DNA from: an uncultured Oscillospiraceae bacterium
Lineage (GTDB): Bacteria; Bacillota; Clostridia; Oscillospirales; Oscillospiraceae
NCBI GenBank assembly: GCA_934589675.1
Contig: CAKTOF010000001.1
Coordinates: 164,914 to 228,913, forward strand
Direction: 5' to 3'
Length of the DNA stretch: 64,000 bases
This document shows positions 7,926-17,100 of this stretch, in pieces; positions within the stretch are counted from its first letter, which is position 1; every line of letters begins with the position of its first letter. Under the pieces are notes generated by a model. The model made no database searches. It was given only the letters and a program-made list of their open reading frames with translations, and had not been told where the DNA came from. Both the position numbers and the translations under genes were made by a program.

Positions 7926-8693
7926 TTATTTGCGCTCGCGGCGCGGGGGCGGAGCGGGCGGGAGCGGGACGCCGACAGGCGGCGTCATCATGTCGCCGAA
8001 GAACGAGCGCTCGAGGTCAGAATACGTCGCGTAATCCTTCGGGGGATCGGGCTGGTCGGCCGGGTAGGCCATGCTCGGAGCCATGTACCACGGCGTATCC
8101 GTGCAGGGGCCCTGCGTGGGCGGGAACTCGGCAAGATCCATCGGGCCGGACTCGTCTGTGCACTCCGTCCAGCTCGTGCCCATCGGCGTCTTGAAGAACG
8201 GGTAGATGCGCATGCGCCAGATCTTCCAGCCGTCGTCCTCTTTGATAAAGTCCGCGCCGTACTTGCTCCACGCCCAGATGGCGCTGCCGCCGGGCAGGCC
8301 GTCCGGGCGCATGCCCATGCCGCCCTCGATGCCGGGCGACCACCACGCGCCGCGCGCCGTCTTTCCGTCCTCGGCCACGACGATGACCGGCGTGTTGAGG
8401 TGGTGGATGAAGTAGGCCGACGGGACCTTGTCCTCGCCGCCGAAGTCCGCGCGGTCCTGATGGTGGGCGAGGTAGCAGTGGCAGACGCCCTCGTAGCCGT
8501 AGTATTTGCCCCACGGCATCTCAAGGATGTCGTCGTCACGCTTGGCCCAGAACTTCACGTAGTCCCTGTGGCGGAACATGGCGTGATAATTGACATAGCG
8601 GCTCATGATGTTCGAGCAGGCGTTGACCGCCTCGACGCGGTCGAGCTTTTTCTGCACCAGCTCGATCTGCGATAAAATCTCTTCGTTGGTCAT
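7926..8693 (-). CDS. SnoaL/NTF2-like protein, paralog 2
   Basis: The 255-residue protein has a SnoaL-like (NTF2 fold) domain. An N-terminal helix is followed by VNYHAMFRHRDYVKFWAKR and DILEMPWGKYYGYEGV, then a strand pattern GARGAWWSPGIEG and DDGWKIWRMRIYP. It is a close paralog of the next gene upstream, sharing long blocks such as KYGADFIKE and the C-terminal PYPADQPDPP-like region. NTF2-fold enzymes include the bile acid 7-alpha-dehydratase BaiE and polyketide cyclases, so a dehydratase, isomerase or cyclase role is plausible. It is the last gene of importer operon 1, 40 bases after its paralog, with gaggagg-type translation signals. The substrate is unknown. Confidence 0.8.
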   Translation of the reverse strand: MTNEEILSQIELVQKKLDRVEAVNACSNIMSRYVNYHAMFRHRDYVKFWAKRDDDILEMPWGKYYGYEGVCHCYLAHHQDRADFGGEDKVPSAYFIHHLNTPVIVVAEDGKTARGAWWSPGIEGGMGMRPDGLPGGSAIWAWSKYGADFIKEDDGWKIWRMRIYPFFKTPMGTSWTECTDESGPMDLAEFPPTQGPCTDTPWYMAPSMAYPADQPDPPKDYATYSDLERSFFGDMMTPPVGVPLPPAPPPRRERK

Positions 8694-8733
8694 TGCGATT
8701 TCCTCCTTTTCGGTATGATGGGCCGGGCGCGGA

Positions 8734-9471
8734 TCAGTCTTTCTTCTCCGCGGTCGGCGGGGTCATCATATCGCCGAAGAAGGTCTTCTTCAGGTCGGAG
8801 TAGCTGCCGTAGGGCACCGGGGGATCGGGCTGATCGGCCGGGTAGGGCATGTTCGGGCCCATGTACCACGGCGTATCCGTGCACGGGCCGTCGGTCTTCG
8901 GGAACTCGTCGAGGTTTATCGGGCCGGAGAACTCCGTGCACTCCGTCCAGCTCGTGCCGACCGGCGTCTTGAACATCGGGTAGATGCGCATGCGCCAGAT
9001 CTTCCAGCCGTCCTCTTCCTTGATGAAGTCCGCGCCGTACTTGCTCCACGCCCAGATGGCCGCCTGGCCGGGCAGGCCGTCGTGGCGCGGGAACGTCTCG
9101 TGGCCGGGCGACCACCAGGCGCCGCGCGCCGTCTTGCCGTCGGCCGCGACCTCGATGACCGGGGTGTCGAGGTGATGGATGAAGTACGCGCCCGCGATCT
9201 GGGACTCGTCCTCGACATCATTCCGGTCCTTGTGGTGGTCGAGATAGCAGCTCTTCACGCCCTCAAAGCCGTAGTACTTGCCCCACGGCATCTCGAGGAT
9301 GTCGTCGTCGCGCTTGGCCCAGAACTCGACGTATTCCTTGTGGCGGAACGCAGCGTGATAATTGACGTAGCAGCTCATGATGTTGGCGCAGATGGTAACG
9401 GCCTCGGCGCGGTCGGCCTGAAGCTGGAGCGCCTCGAGCTTGGCGAGCAGTTCTTCGTTGGTAACGCTCAT
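8734..9471 (-). CDS. SnoaL/NTF2-like protein, paralog 1
   Basis: The 245-residue protein is of the same family as its downstream neighbour, with VNYHAAFRHKEYVEFWAKRD, DILEMPWGKYYGFEG and EEDGWKIWRMRIYPMFK. The start at 9471 follows aaggagg; longer in-frame versions reach into the ATPase gene and have no ribosome site. It begins 29 bases after the importer ATPase stop, so it is in the same operon as the transporter. That links the two proteins to processing of the imported compound. Both are longer than BaiE (about 166 residues), mainly through the proline-rich C-terminal extension. Exact chemistry is open. Confidence 0.82.
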   Translation of the reverse strand: MSVTNEELLAKLEALQLQADRAEAVTICANIMSCYVNYHAAFRHKEYVEFWAKRDDDILEMPWGKYYGFEGVKSCYLDHHKDRNDVEDESQIAGAYFIHHLDTPVIEVAADGKTARGAWWSPGHETFPRHDGLPGQAAIWAWSKYGADFIKEEDGWKIWRMRIYPMFKTPVGTSWTECTEFSGPINLDEFPKTDGPCTDTPWYMGPNMPYPADQPDPPVPYGSYSDLKKTFFGDMMTPPTAEKKD

Positions 9472-9500
9472 GTTGGTGTCCTCCTTAAATTGCTGTGGTG

Positions 9501-10466
9501 TCACAGGTTGTTGATCTCGCGGATGTGGTGGCACGCGGCGAGGTGGCCGGGCAGGACCTCCTCGAGCGCGGGCTGCACCTTGCGGCACTCGTCCGTTGCA
9601 TACGGGCAGCGCACGGCGAAGCGGCAGCCGGGCTTCAGATTGACGGGCGAGGAGATCTCGCCCTGCATGATGATGCGCTTTTTGCTGCGGTTTATGGTCG
9701 GCACCGGAATGGCCGAGAGCAGACCCTTCGTGTACGGGTGCAGCGGCTTTTCAAACAGCTCGCGCGACGGGCTCTTCTCCACGACGCAGCCGACGTACAT
9801 GACAAGGATGCTGTCGGAGATGTGCTTGACGACGGACAGGTCGTGCGTGATAAAAAGATACGTCAGCCCGCGCTGCTCCTGAAGATCCTGCAAAAGGTTG
9901 AGGATCTGCGCCTGAATGGACACGTCGAGCGCGGAGACCGGCTCGTCGCAGACGATGAACTTCGGGTTTAATGCCAGCGCGCGCGCCACGCCGATGCGCT
10001 GGCGGCGGCCGCCGTCGAGCTCGTGCGGGTAGGAGTAGGTGAGGTAGCGCGCAAGGCCGACCGTGTCCATCAGCTCGGCCACGCGGTGGTTTAATTCATC
10101 GCGGCTTTTGCACGCGTGGTTGATGCGCAGCGGGTCCGCGATCTGATCCCAGACGCATTTGCGCGGGTCGAGCGAGGAGAACGGATCCTGGAAGATGATC
10201 TGAAGATCGTGAAACAGCTTCCGGCGCTCGCCGCCTTTGGCGTGGGTGATGTCTTTTCCCTCGAAATAGACGTGGCCGTCCGTGGCCTCGTTCAGACCGA
10301 TGATGGCGCGGCCGAGCGTCGACTTTCCGCAGCCGGACTCGCCGACGACGCCGAGCGTCTGGCCGGCGCCGAGCGTAAAGCTGACGTCGTCCACGGCGTG
10401 GAGATAGCCGGCCGGCGTCTTGAAATACTTTTTCAGGCGCTCGACCCGAAGCAGCTCGTTACTCAT
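9501..10466 (-). CDS. Oligopeptide/dipeptide-type ABC importer ATPase (DppF-like), operon 1
   Basis: The 321-residue ATPase has Walker A GVVGESGCGKSTLGRA and the signature ELDGGRRQRIGVARAL, in which the usual SGGQ is DGGR. It also has Walker B KFIVCDEPVSALD and the His switch FITHDLSVV. The C-terminal oligo_HPY extension contains CRFAVRCPYATDEC, the cysteine motif that can carry an iron-sulfur cluster in this subfamily. It pairs with the DppD-like ATPase, whose gene end it overlaps by eight bases. It energises uptake through the two permeases encoded upstream. Confidence 0.93.
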   Translation of the reverse strand: MSNELLRVERLKKYFKTPAGYLHAVDDVSFTLGAGQTLGVVGESGCGKSTLGRAIIGLNEATDGHVYFEGKDITHAKGGERRKLFHDLQIIFQDPFSSLDPRKCVWDQIADPLRINHACKSRDELNHRVAELMDTVGLARYLTYSYPHELDGGRRQRIGVARALALNPKFIVCDEPVSALDVSIQAQILNLLQDLQEQRGLTYLFITHDLSVVKHISDSILVMYVGCVVEKSPSRELFEKPLHPYTKGLLSAIPVPTINRSKKRIIMQGEISSPVNLKPGCRFAVRCPYATDECRKVQPALEEVLPGHLAACHHIREINNL

Positions 10467-11439
10467 GCTGGGCGGCCTCCTTTCCTTCTACGCGCAGGCA
10501 CTGCACAAAGTGACCCGGCTCGACCTCGCAGAGCTTCGGCTCGCGGGCCGCGCAGTCCTCCGTCGCCCACGAGCAGCGCGGGTGGAACTTGCAGCCGGAG
10601 GGCAGATGGCGCGGGTCGGGCATGAGCCCCTCAATGGGCTGGAGGCGGCGGACCTCTTTGTCCAGACTCGGCAGCGAGTCAAAAAGGCCCTTTGTGTACG
10701 GGTGCTGGGTGTGCTCGAAGATATGCTCGAGCGTGCCGGACTCGACGATCTCGCCGGCGTACATGATGGCGACCTTGTCGCACGTTTCGGCCACGACGCC
10801 GAGGTCGTGCGTGATGAGCAGCATGCTCGTGCCGAACTTCTCCTGCAGCTCCTTGATCATCTCAAGCACCTGCGCCTGAATGGTGACGTCGAGCGCGGTC
10901 GTCGGCTCGTCGGCCAGCAGCAGGCTCGGCGAGCAGGCCAGCGCGATGGCGATGACGACGCGCTGCTTCATGCCGCCGGAGAACTGGTGCGGATAGTCGC
11001 TGGCGCGGTTCGGGTCGATGCCGACCATGCGGAGCATCTCCTTCGCCTTTTCCATGGCCTCGCGCTTGCCGGAGTCGGAGTGCTGCGCGATCATTTCGGC
11101 GATCTGGTCGCCGACGGTGAAAACGGGGTTCAGGGCCGTCATCGGATCCTGGAAGATCATCGAGATCTTGCCGCCGCGCATCTCGCGCAGCTGCTCCTCC
11201 GTCATTTTCATGACGTCCGTACCCTCGAAGAAGATCTCGCCGCTGAGCACCTTGCCGGGCGGGTTCGGGACGAGGCGCAATATGCCGAGCGCCGTTGTCG
11301 TCTTGCCCGCGCCCGTCTCGCCGACGAGGCCGAGCGTCTCGCCCTTCTCGATGGAGAGATTGATGCCGTTGACCGCGTGGACGTCGCCGCTTTTCGTCTG
11401 GTAGCGGATCGTCAGATTTTTGATTTCAAGCTCTTTCAT
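10459..11439 (-). CDS. Oligopeptide/dipeptide-type ABC importer ATPase (DppD-like), operon 1
   Basis: The 326-residue ATPase has Walker A GLVGETGAGKTTTALG and signature FSGGMKQRVVIAIALA. Walker B is LLLADEPTTALDVT and the switch is LITHDLGVV. The C-terminal oligo_HPY part holds GCKFHPRCSWATEDC. It starts 13 bases after the DppC-like permease and overlaps the second ATPase gene, giving a canonical dppBCDF order. The near-identical architecture in operons 2 and 3 points to duplication or repeated recruitment of one importer type. Confidence 0.93.
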   Translation of the reverse strand: MKELEIKNLTIRYQTKSGDVHAVNGINLSIEKGETLGLVGETGAGKTTTALGILRLVPNPPGKVLSGEIFFEGTDVMKMTEEQLREMRGGKISMIFQDPMTALNPVFTVGDQIAEMIAQHSDSGKREAMEKAKEMLRMVGIDPNRASDYPHQFSGGMKQRVVIAIALACSPSLLLADEPTTALDVTIQAQVLEMIKELQEKFGTSMLLITHDLGVVAETCDKVAIMYAGEIVESGTLEHIFEHTQHPYTKGLFDSLPSLDKEVRRLQPIEGLMPDPRHLPSGCKFHPRCSWATEDCAAREPKLCEVEPGHFVQCLRVEGKEAAQHE

Positions 11440-11452
11440 TTCGGTCCGCTCC

Positions 11453-12358
11453 TTAATCCTTCAGCTTCGGGTCCATCGCGTCGCGCAGGCCGTCGCCGAA
11501 CATATTGAAGCCGAACATCGTCAGCATGATGGCAAGGCCGGGGAACGTGATCAGAGGATAGAACTTGCGGATGAACTCGCGGCCGGCGTTGAGCATGGAG
11601 CCCCACTCCGGCGTGGGCGGCTGAACGCCGAGACCGATGAATGAAAGGCCGGAGATCATCATGATATTGCCGCCGAGGCGCAGCGTGCACTCGACGATGA
11701 GCGGCGCGAGGCAGTTCGGGATGACGTGCGTGAGGATGATGCGCAGGTGGCGCGAGCCGCTTGCGCGTGCCGCCTCGATAAACTCCTCGCCGCGGATGGA
11801 CAGCGCCGTCGCGCGCATCATGCGCGAGCCGCCCGCGATGCCGCCGACGGCGACGGCCACGGCCGTCTGCCACACGCCCGAGCCGAGCATGGCCGAGACG
11901 CAGATGGCCAGCAGCGTGCCCGGAATGGCCATCATCATGTCCATCAGGCGCATGATGATGATGTCGACCTTGCCGCCGAAGTAGCCGGAGACGGCGCCGA
12001 TGAGCGAGCCGATGAGCGACGAGATGGCCACGGCCATGAACGACACGAGCAGCGAGATGCGCCCGCCGTAAATGATGCGCGAGAGGATGTCGCGGCCGTA
12101 GTTGTCCGTGCCAAGCGGGTGGGAAAGGCTCGGATAGGCGAAGCGGTTGGACGGATCCTGCATGTTGATGTCGTACGGCGCGATCCAGCTTGCGAAAATG
12201 GCGCACAGGACGAGCACGACGACGATGACCATGCCGGCCATGGCCAGCTTGTTCGGCTTGAGGCGGTTCCAGATCTCAACGAGCTGGCTGCGCTTTTTGA
12301 TGACCTCGTCCGCCGAGCCGGCGGTCGGGTTCACAGTCGGTTTTGTCTTGGCCTTCAT
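11453..12358 (-). CDS. ABC importer permease (DppC-like), operon 1
   Basis: The 301-residue permease has a cytoplasmic N-terminus and a first membrane helix near residues 38-60. The extracytoplasmic loop contains HPLGTDNYGRDILSRIIYG, the standard DppC/OppC signature. The EAA loop is EEFIEAARASGSRHLRIILT with the following HVIPNC. It ends ALGDGLRDAMDPKL-like, as is typical. Its start overlaps the DppB-like stop by four bases. It forms the membrane channel with that protein. Confidence 0.93.
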   Translation of the reverse strand: MKAKTKPTVNPTAGSADEVIKKRSQLVEIWNRLKPNKLAMAGMVIVVVLVLCAIFASWIAPYDINMQDPSNRFAYPSLSHPLGTDNYGRDILSRIIYGGRISLLVSFMAVAISSLIGSLIGAVSGYFGGKVDIIIMRLMDMMMAIPGTLLAICVSAMLGSGVWQTAVAVAVGGIAGGSRMMRATALSIRGEEFIEAARASGSRHLRIILTHVIPNCLAPLIVECTLRLGGNIMMISGLSFIGLGVQPPTPEWGSMLNAGREFIRKFYPLITFPGLAIMLTMFGFNMFGDGLRDAMDPKLKD

Positions 12359-13341
12359 GCGGCGGCAGCCTCCTTTTTCTCAGGCTCGTCCTTCTTTTTG
12401 CGCTTGGCGCCGGCGGAGAACTGCGCCTTGATGCGGGGATCGACCGCGGCGTAGCACAGGTCGACCACGAGGTTCATGCAGCTGACGACGACGGCGATGA
12501 CGAGCGTCAGTCCCATGATCATGGGATAGTCGCGGTTGTTGATGCCCGTGACCATCAGCGAGCCCATGCCAGGGATGTTGAAGATGCTCTCGGTGATGAC
12601 CGAGCCGCCGACGATCATGGACAGCTGGCCGCCGATCATGGTGATGACCGGGATGAGCGCGTTGCGCAGCGCATGCTTGAAGATAACGACGCGCTCGCGC
12701 AGGCCCTTGGCGCGGGCCGTGCGGATGTAGTCCTGACGGATGACCTCCAGCAGCGTCGAGCGCATCATGCGCGTCGTACCGGCGATGCTCATCATGCCGT
12801 TGCTGATGACCGGCAGGATATAGTGCTTCCAGCTTGTTAAGCCGCTGGCCGGCAGAATGTTCAGCTTGATGGAAAAGACGATAATGCCCATGAGTGCCAA
12901 CCAGAAGCCCGGCACCGAGGCCAGAAAGACGGCGAACATCGACACGGTGACGTCCAGCGGCGAATTCTGCTTGACGGCGGCGATGATGCCGAACGGAATG
13001 CCGAGCAGCGCCGTCATAAAGACGCTGATCAGGCCGATGCGGACGGAGACCCAGACGCGCTCGGAGATCTGCTCGGTCACGGCGCGGTTGGTCATATAGG
13101 ACGTGCCGAGGTCGAGCCGCGTCACAACGCCCCAGATATAGCTGCCAAGCTGGACGATATACGGCCGGTCGAGGCCCATGTCGTGCTTGACTTCGTCGTA
13201 GTATTCCTGCGTGTAGTTATCCGGCATCTGCATGAGCACGGGGTCGCCCGGCATCATGTAGCTGAGTGAAAAGACGATGACCATAACGCCGAGCAGAACC
13301 GGGATCATCTGCAAAATGCGGATCAGGGTGTACTTGAGCAT
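12355..13341 (-). CDS. ABC importer permease (DppB-like), operon 1
   Basis: The 328-residue permease begins MLKYTLIRILQMIPVLLGVM, the standard DppB/OppB first helix. MPGDPVL follows, then the EAA loop QDYIRTARAKGLRERVVIFK, ending VDPRIKAQFSAGAK. The basic tail is lysine-rich. It follows the binding-protein gene after an 84-base gap that holds a long perfect hairpin (13368-13405), which could lower permease expression relative to the binding protein. Confidence 0.93.
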   Translation of the reverse strand: MLKYTLIRILQMIPVLLGVMVIVFSLSYMMPGDPVLMQMPDNYTQEYYDEVKHDMGLDRPYIVQLGSYIWGVVTRLDLGTSYMTNRAVTEQISERVWVSVRIGLISVFMTALLGIPFGIIAAVKQNSPLDVTVSMFAVFLASVPGFWLALMGIIVFSIKLNILPASGLTSWKHYILPVISNGMMSIAGTTRMMRSTLLEVIRQDYIRTARAKGLRERVVIFKHALRNALIPVITMIGGQLSMIVGGSVITESIFNIPGMGSLMVTGINNRDYPMIMGLTLVIAVVVSCMNLVVDLCYAAVDPRIKAQFSAGAKRKKKDEPEKKEAAAA

Positions 13342-13367
13342 GGAAAGACCTTCCCTTTCACGGAATC

Positions 13368-13405
13368 CCTCCCGCCGCCCGGCGCGCAGGCCGGGCGGCG
13401 GGAGG
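13368..13405 (-). other. Intra-operon hairpin between binding protein and permease
   Basis: A perfect 15-bp GC stem (13368-13382 with 13391-13405, eight-base loop) has no T run. Stem-loops at this position in binding-protein operons often protect the upstream mRNA from 3' decay and so raise binding protein over permease. Confidence 0.7.
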
Positions 13406-13425
13406 AGCGGGATGTGACTCGGACT

Positions 13426-15102
13426 TTAGCCGGCGACGGCGACGTAGCGCAGCGACGGCGACATGGTGACAGGAATGTCGCAGAAGCTGATGCGGGTGTT
13501 GTAGGCATAGGCGGTGTACCACTCGGCGATCGGGACGAGGGAGTAGTGGTTGTAGAAGTAATCCTGAACGTCGGAGTAGATCTGGGCGCGCTCTTCTTCA
13601 TCGACGGTCATGCGGCCCTTCTCGATCAGGTCGACGATCTCGGGGTCGGTCTGCGCGGAGCTCGGGTAGGCGAAGTTGCCGCGGTAGAACGTGTAGACGT
13701 CGGCGGCCTCGTTTGTGACGGTCGGCATGGCCGCGCCGTTGATCATGAGGTCGGTCTTGCCCTGCATGAGGTAGTCGGCGATGTAGGTCGCGTTGTCGTA
13801 CGACTCGATGTTGACCGTGATGCCGATCTGCTGCATATAGTACTGGAACGACTCGGCAAGGGACGTGGACGAGGCCTGGTTGTTCGTGACGAACGTCAGC
13901 GTCGGGTTCTCCACGCCGGACTCCTCGACGAGCTTCTTGGCCTCCTCGGGGTTGTACTCGTAGGAGTGGCCGTCGACATAGTACGGGTTCGCGGAGTTGA
14001 GCGTCGAGGTAGCCGGCTGGCCGAGGACGCCGTAGACGATGTCGCCGATGGCGTCGGAGTCGGTGCCGATGCAGATGGCCTTGCGGATGTTCTCGTTCTG
14101 GAGCAGCTCGCACTGCGGGCTGAGGACGATGACGGCGACGGCCTTGGAGCTGACGGTCACATAGGTGCCGAGCGAAGGATCGGCGCTGATCTCGGTGCAG
14201 TCGTCGGCGGTCAGGCCGATGGCGACGTCGATGACGCCGTTCATGTAGTCGGCCATCATCGTGGTGTTGTCGGAATAGGAGTAGGCGGTGATGTTCTTGA
14301 CGGTGGCAGAGCCATTCGCCTCGTCCTGCATCCACCAGTCATCGCGCTTTTCAAAGCTCATGGAGATGCCGATGGTGTTGTCCGTGCAGGTGTACGGGCC
14401 GGAGCCGCAGGCGGAGTCGATGGAATACCAGTCCGGATTCTCGCCGAGGCCCTCGACGAAGTCCTGATTCATAATATAGATGTTCAGAGCGGACTGCCAC
14501 GGGCCGTAGGACGTGTTGTACTGGACGTAGAGCGTCAGGCCGTCGTCGGAGATCGTGCACGCGTCGAGGTCGATGACCGCGAAGTTCGTGCCGCCGCGCG
14601 GGGACTGGGCGACGCGGTTCATGGAGTAGAGAACGTCCTCCATCGTCATGGGATCGCCGTTGGAGAAGACGATGTTGTCCTTGAGCGTCAGGACGAGCTG
14701 GTTTTCGACCTCATCCGACCAGTGCCAGTCGGTGAGGATGTCGGAGTACCAGCGGCCGTCGGAGCCTATGCTGAACAGCTGGTCGTACACAAGCGCGGTC
14801 GCGACAGCGGCAAGCTCGGAGCTGAACAGGCCGGAGACGTCGAAGTGGCCGAGGAAGCCCGGCGTGTTCGCGCCGACGGAGATGGACGCCTCGGTGTCGG
14901 CGTTCGCGCCGGACTCTTCGATGGTCGCGTCCGCGTCGCGGTTGCCGCCGGACGTGATCTCGTCGTTGACGCTGCCCTTGTCGGTGTCATCCGCGCCGGC
15001 GTTCGTGCCGGCGCCGGTGTCGGCGTTGCCGCCGCACGCGGCGAGCGCGAAGACCATCACAAGCGCGAGCATCAGGCAGACAATGCGTTTGAATGTGCTC
15101 AT
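13426..15102 (-). CDS. Extracellular solute-binding lipoprotein (SBP family 5), operon 1
   Basis: The 558-residue protein starts with a lipoprotein signal, a hydrophobic stretch ending in LAAC with the lipidated C23. A low-complexity G/N/A/D/E linker to about residue 65 follows, as usual for surface tethering. The body is SBP family 5 (OppA/DppA/NikA type), including the segment ALVYDQLFSIGSDGRWYSDI. It would capture the solute for the importer encoded just downstream. The divergent AraC-type gene suggests substrate-dependent control. Family 5 proteins bind peptides but also nickel, opines, glutathione and other molecules, so peptide specificity should not be assumed. Confidence 0.92.
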   Translation of the reverse strand: MSTFKRIVCLMLALVMVFALAACGGNADTGAGTNAGADDTDKGSVNDEITSGGNRDADATIEESGANADTEASISVGANTPGFLGHFDVSGLFSSELAAVATALVYDQLFSIGSDGRWYSDILTDWHWSDEVENQLVLTLKDNIVFSNGDPMTMEDVLYSMNRVAQSPRGGTNFAVIDLDACTISDDGLTLYVQYNTSYGPWQSALNIYIMNQDFVEGLGENPDWYSIDSACGSGPYTCTDNTIGISMSFEKRDDWWMQDEANGSATVKNITAYSYSDNTTMMADYMNGVIDVAIGLTADDCTEISADPSLGTYVTVSSKAVAVIVLSPQCELLQNENIRKAICIGTDSDAIGDIVYGVLGQPATSTLNSANPYYVDGHSYEYNPEEAKKLVEESGVENPTLTFVTNNQASSTSLAESFQYYMQQIGITVNIESYDNATYIADYLMQGKTDLMINGAAMPTVTNEAADVYTFYRGNFAYPSSAQTDPEIVDLIEKGRMTVDEEERAQIYSDVQDYFYNHYSLVPIAEWYTAYAYNTRISFCDIPVTMSPSLRYVAVAG

Positions 15103-15156
15103 TTTTCATTTCCTCCTAATGATTCCGGACGCAGCCTGGCGTCCTTCGATGGGCTG

Positions 15157-15186
15157 ACTATACCGTGCTTCGCCTTCCAAATGCAA
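15157..15186 (-). promoter_or_regulatory. Promoter of importer operon 1
   Basis: On the minus strand, TTGCAT and TATAGT are spaced by 18 bases, about 55 bases upstream of the binding-protein start. The 15103-15537 gap holds this promoter, the divergent AraC promoter, and several related GTGC/GCAC-containing short repeats that may be operators. Confidence 0.6.
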
Positions 15187-15445
15187 CGGTGCGAAACTGC
15201 GCCCTGTGTCAGATCCTGTCCTGCGCCCGCCCGCGCGCGCCGCGGCGCGGCGGTGTACGATTTGTGAAAACAGTCCAGTGCGACTGTGAAAACCCGCACT
15301 TTCCCCATCCAAAAGGCTCGCAATTCACACTTTTCGGCAGTGCGCAGGCGCAAAACGGCGCGAAATTGTGCGCTTCTTCGGTTCAAAATGCACAGTCCGG
15401 CCGCACTGCCCGCCATGGCGCGCGGTGCGGCCGAAAAAGTTCCGA

Positions 15446-15474
15446 TTGCGCATTTTCACTAATTGTATTAGAAT
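15446..15474 (+). promoter_or_regulatory. Promoter of the AraC-type regulator gene
   Basis: TTGCGC and TAGAAT are spaced by 17 bases, about 64 bases upstream of the chosen TTG start. Confidence 0.5.
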
Positions 15475-15537
15475 TATCCCAGCACATTGCCGAAAAAAGC
15501 GCGCCGTTTTCCGGCGCGCCGGAAGGAGACACGGAAA

Positions 15538-17100
15538 TTGCAGTCATTTTTGCGGCACAGAGCGCTCACGTTTTTCACAGTGCTTGCCGCTGCATTCGGC
15601 CTCGGCGCGGCGCTCATCGCCTGTGCGCAGCCGCTGTCGACCGGGCAGAGCCTTCTCATCGCGCTGGCCGTCGCGGCCGTGCTGGCGTTTGCTGCCGTCA
15701 CGCTGCTCCGGCACCTCTATTTCGGATTTCACTCGTCCATCCTGCTCCTGCCCGAGGAGCTGGCCGACGAGCTTACGCCGCTCTCGCCCATCGGGCAGAC
15801 GCGCATCCTCGCCGAGCGCTACGCCAAGGAGCATACGGAGCTGCGCTGCCTTGCAAACGAGCGCTTTCTCAGCCGCCTGCTCGACGACAACTCCCACACG
15901 CACGCCATCGAGAACATCGACGAGCGCCTGCGCGCGATCCTGTGCAAGCAGTTCGGCTACCGCTACAGCACGTTCTGCCTCGTGAGCATCCGCGTGGAGG
16001 ACTATGACGCGTACCTGCTGAAAAACTGCAACGGCCACCTGCTCATGGACAATTTCCGCCGCATCTACGAGGCCGAGGAGCACGCGTTCACCGCGCGCCT
16101 TTCGCAAAAGCACATTGCCTACAGCGTCGAGGTGCGCCAGAGCTGCGTCATCCTCGTCAATCTGGCCGGCAGCACGCCGGACACGCCGCACGGCGAGCTC
16201 GAGGCCATGATCGACCACATCTGCGACGACTGCCGCTCCGTCGCCGCGCGCTTTGCCGAGACGTTCAACATTTCGCCCGAGGTCGTCGTCTCCGCGCCGT
16301 TTCAGGACCCGCGCGAGATCCACACGATCTTTGAGTGGATGCAGACGGCCAAGGAATACTCCGACTTTCTCTACGGCGCGCGCGACGTGCTCGGCCCGCG
16401 CGAGTTTGACGCCATACGCGCCGTGCCCGGCCCGCTCTCGCCGGCCATGGAGCGCGCGTATTACAGCGCGATCTTGTCCGAGGACTTCTCCCGCGCCGAG
16501 CAGGCGCTGCTTGATCTGACGCAGTACGCAACAGAGAGCTTTTTCTACCGCGTGCCGCAGCTCAAGGCGCTCGTCATCTCGCTGCTCCACGCGGCCGAGG
16601 ACGTCGCCACGAGCAACACGCGCTCGCCGGAAAACGTCGGCGCCACCGAGTGGGAGGAGCATGTGCGCTCGTGCGAGACGATCGAGGCGCTGTGCGCGGC
16701 CATCCATGAATTTTTCGCCTTCCTGACGAGCCACGCCGGGCTTCGCCTGCACGAGAGCGCGTCCACCGCCGGGAAGATTGTCGCGTTCCTCGACGCAAAC
16801 TACACCGACCCGACGCTCTCGGTCACGATGCTGGCCGATTCGCTCTCGCTGAGCCCCTCGTACATCTCGCGCATCTTCAAAAAAGAGACGGGGCAGAGCG
16901 TGCCGGACTACATCCACGGCAAGCGCCTGCAAAAGGCGAAGGAGCTGCTTGCGCGCACGGAGCTGCCCATCGGCGACGTCGCCGAGCAGGTCGGCTACTC
17001 GACGGCGTGGACGATGAACCGTGTGTTCAAGCGCGCCGTGCAGATGACGCCGGGCGCGTACCGTCAGTTCGTCCGCAGCAATCAGGAGGCCGCCCGATGA
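15538..17100 (+). CDS. Membrane-anchored AraC-family regulator
   Basis: The start was set at TTG 15538 because aaggag sits ten bases upstream; the in-frame ATG at 15487 has no ribosome site. The 520-residue product has two N-terminal membrane helices (about residues 10-30 and 37-60) and a large central region. It ends in a C-terminal AraC domain of about 100 residues, with LADSLSLSPSYISRIFKKET and IGDVAEQVGYSTAWTMNRVF as the two helix-turn-helix units. Gut clostridia use such proteins to control neighbouring transport operons. It is divergent from importer operon 1 and overlaps the next gene (ATGA). Confidence 0.85.
   Translation: MQSFLRHRALTFFTVLAAAFGLGAALIACAQPLSTGQSLLIALAVAAVLAFAAVTLLRHLYFGFHSSILLLPEELADELTPLSPIGQTRILAERYAKEHTELRCLANERFLSRLLDDNSHTHAIENIDERLRAILCKQFGYRYSTFCLVSIRVEDYDAYLLKNCNGHLLMDNFRRIYEAEEHAFTARLSQKHIAYSVEVRQSCVILVNLAGSTPDTPHGELEAMIDHICDDCRSVAARFAETFNISPEVVVSAPFQDPREIHTIFEWMQTAKEYSDFLYGARDVLGPREFDAIRAVPGPLSPAMERAYYSAILSEDFSRAEQALLDLTQYATESFFYRVPQLKALVISLLHAAEDVATSNTRSPENVGATEWEEHVRSCETIEALCAAIHEFFAFLTSHAGLRLHESASTAGKIVAFLDANYTDPTLSVTMLADSLSLSPSYISRIFKKETGQSVPDYIHGKRLQKAKELLARTELPIGDVAEQVGYSTAWTMNRVFKRAVQMTPGAYRQFVRSNQEAAR

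Noticed and set aside
13414..15267. 617-codon plus-strand ORF opposite the operon 1 binding protein
   Set aside because: It is the antisense shadow of a clear lipoprotein gene in GC-rich DNA. It has low-complexity V/D/G/R composition and no ribosome site.
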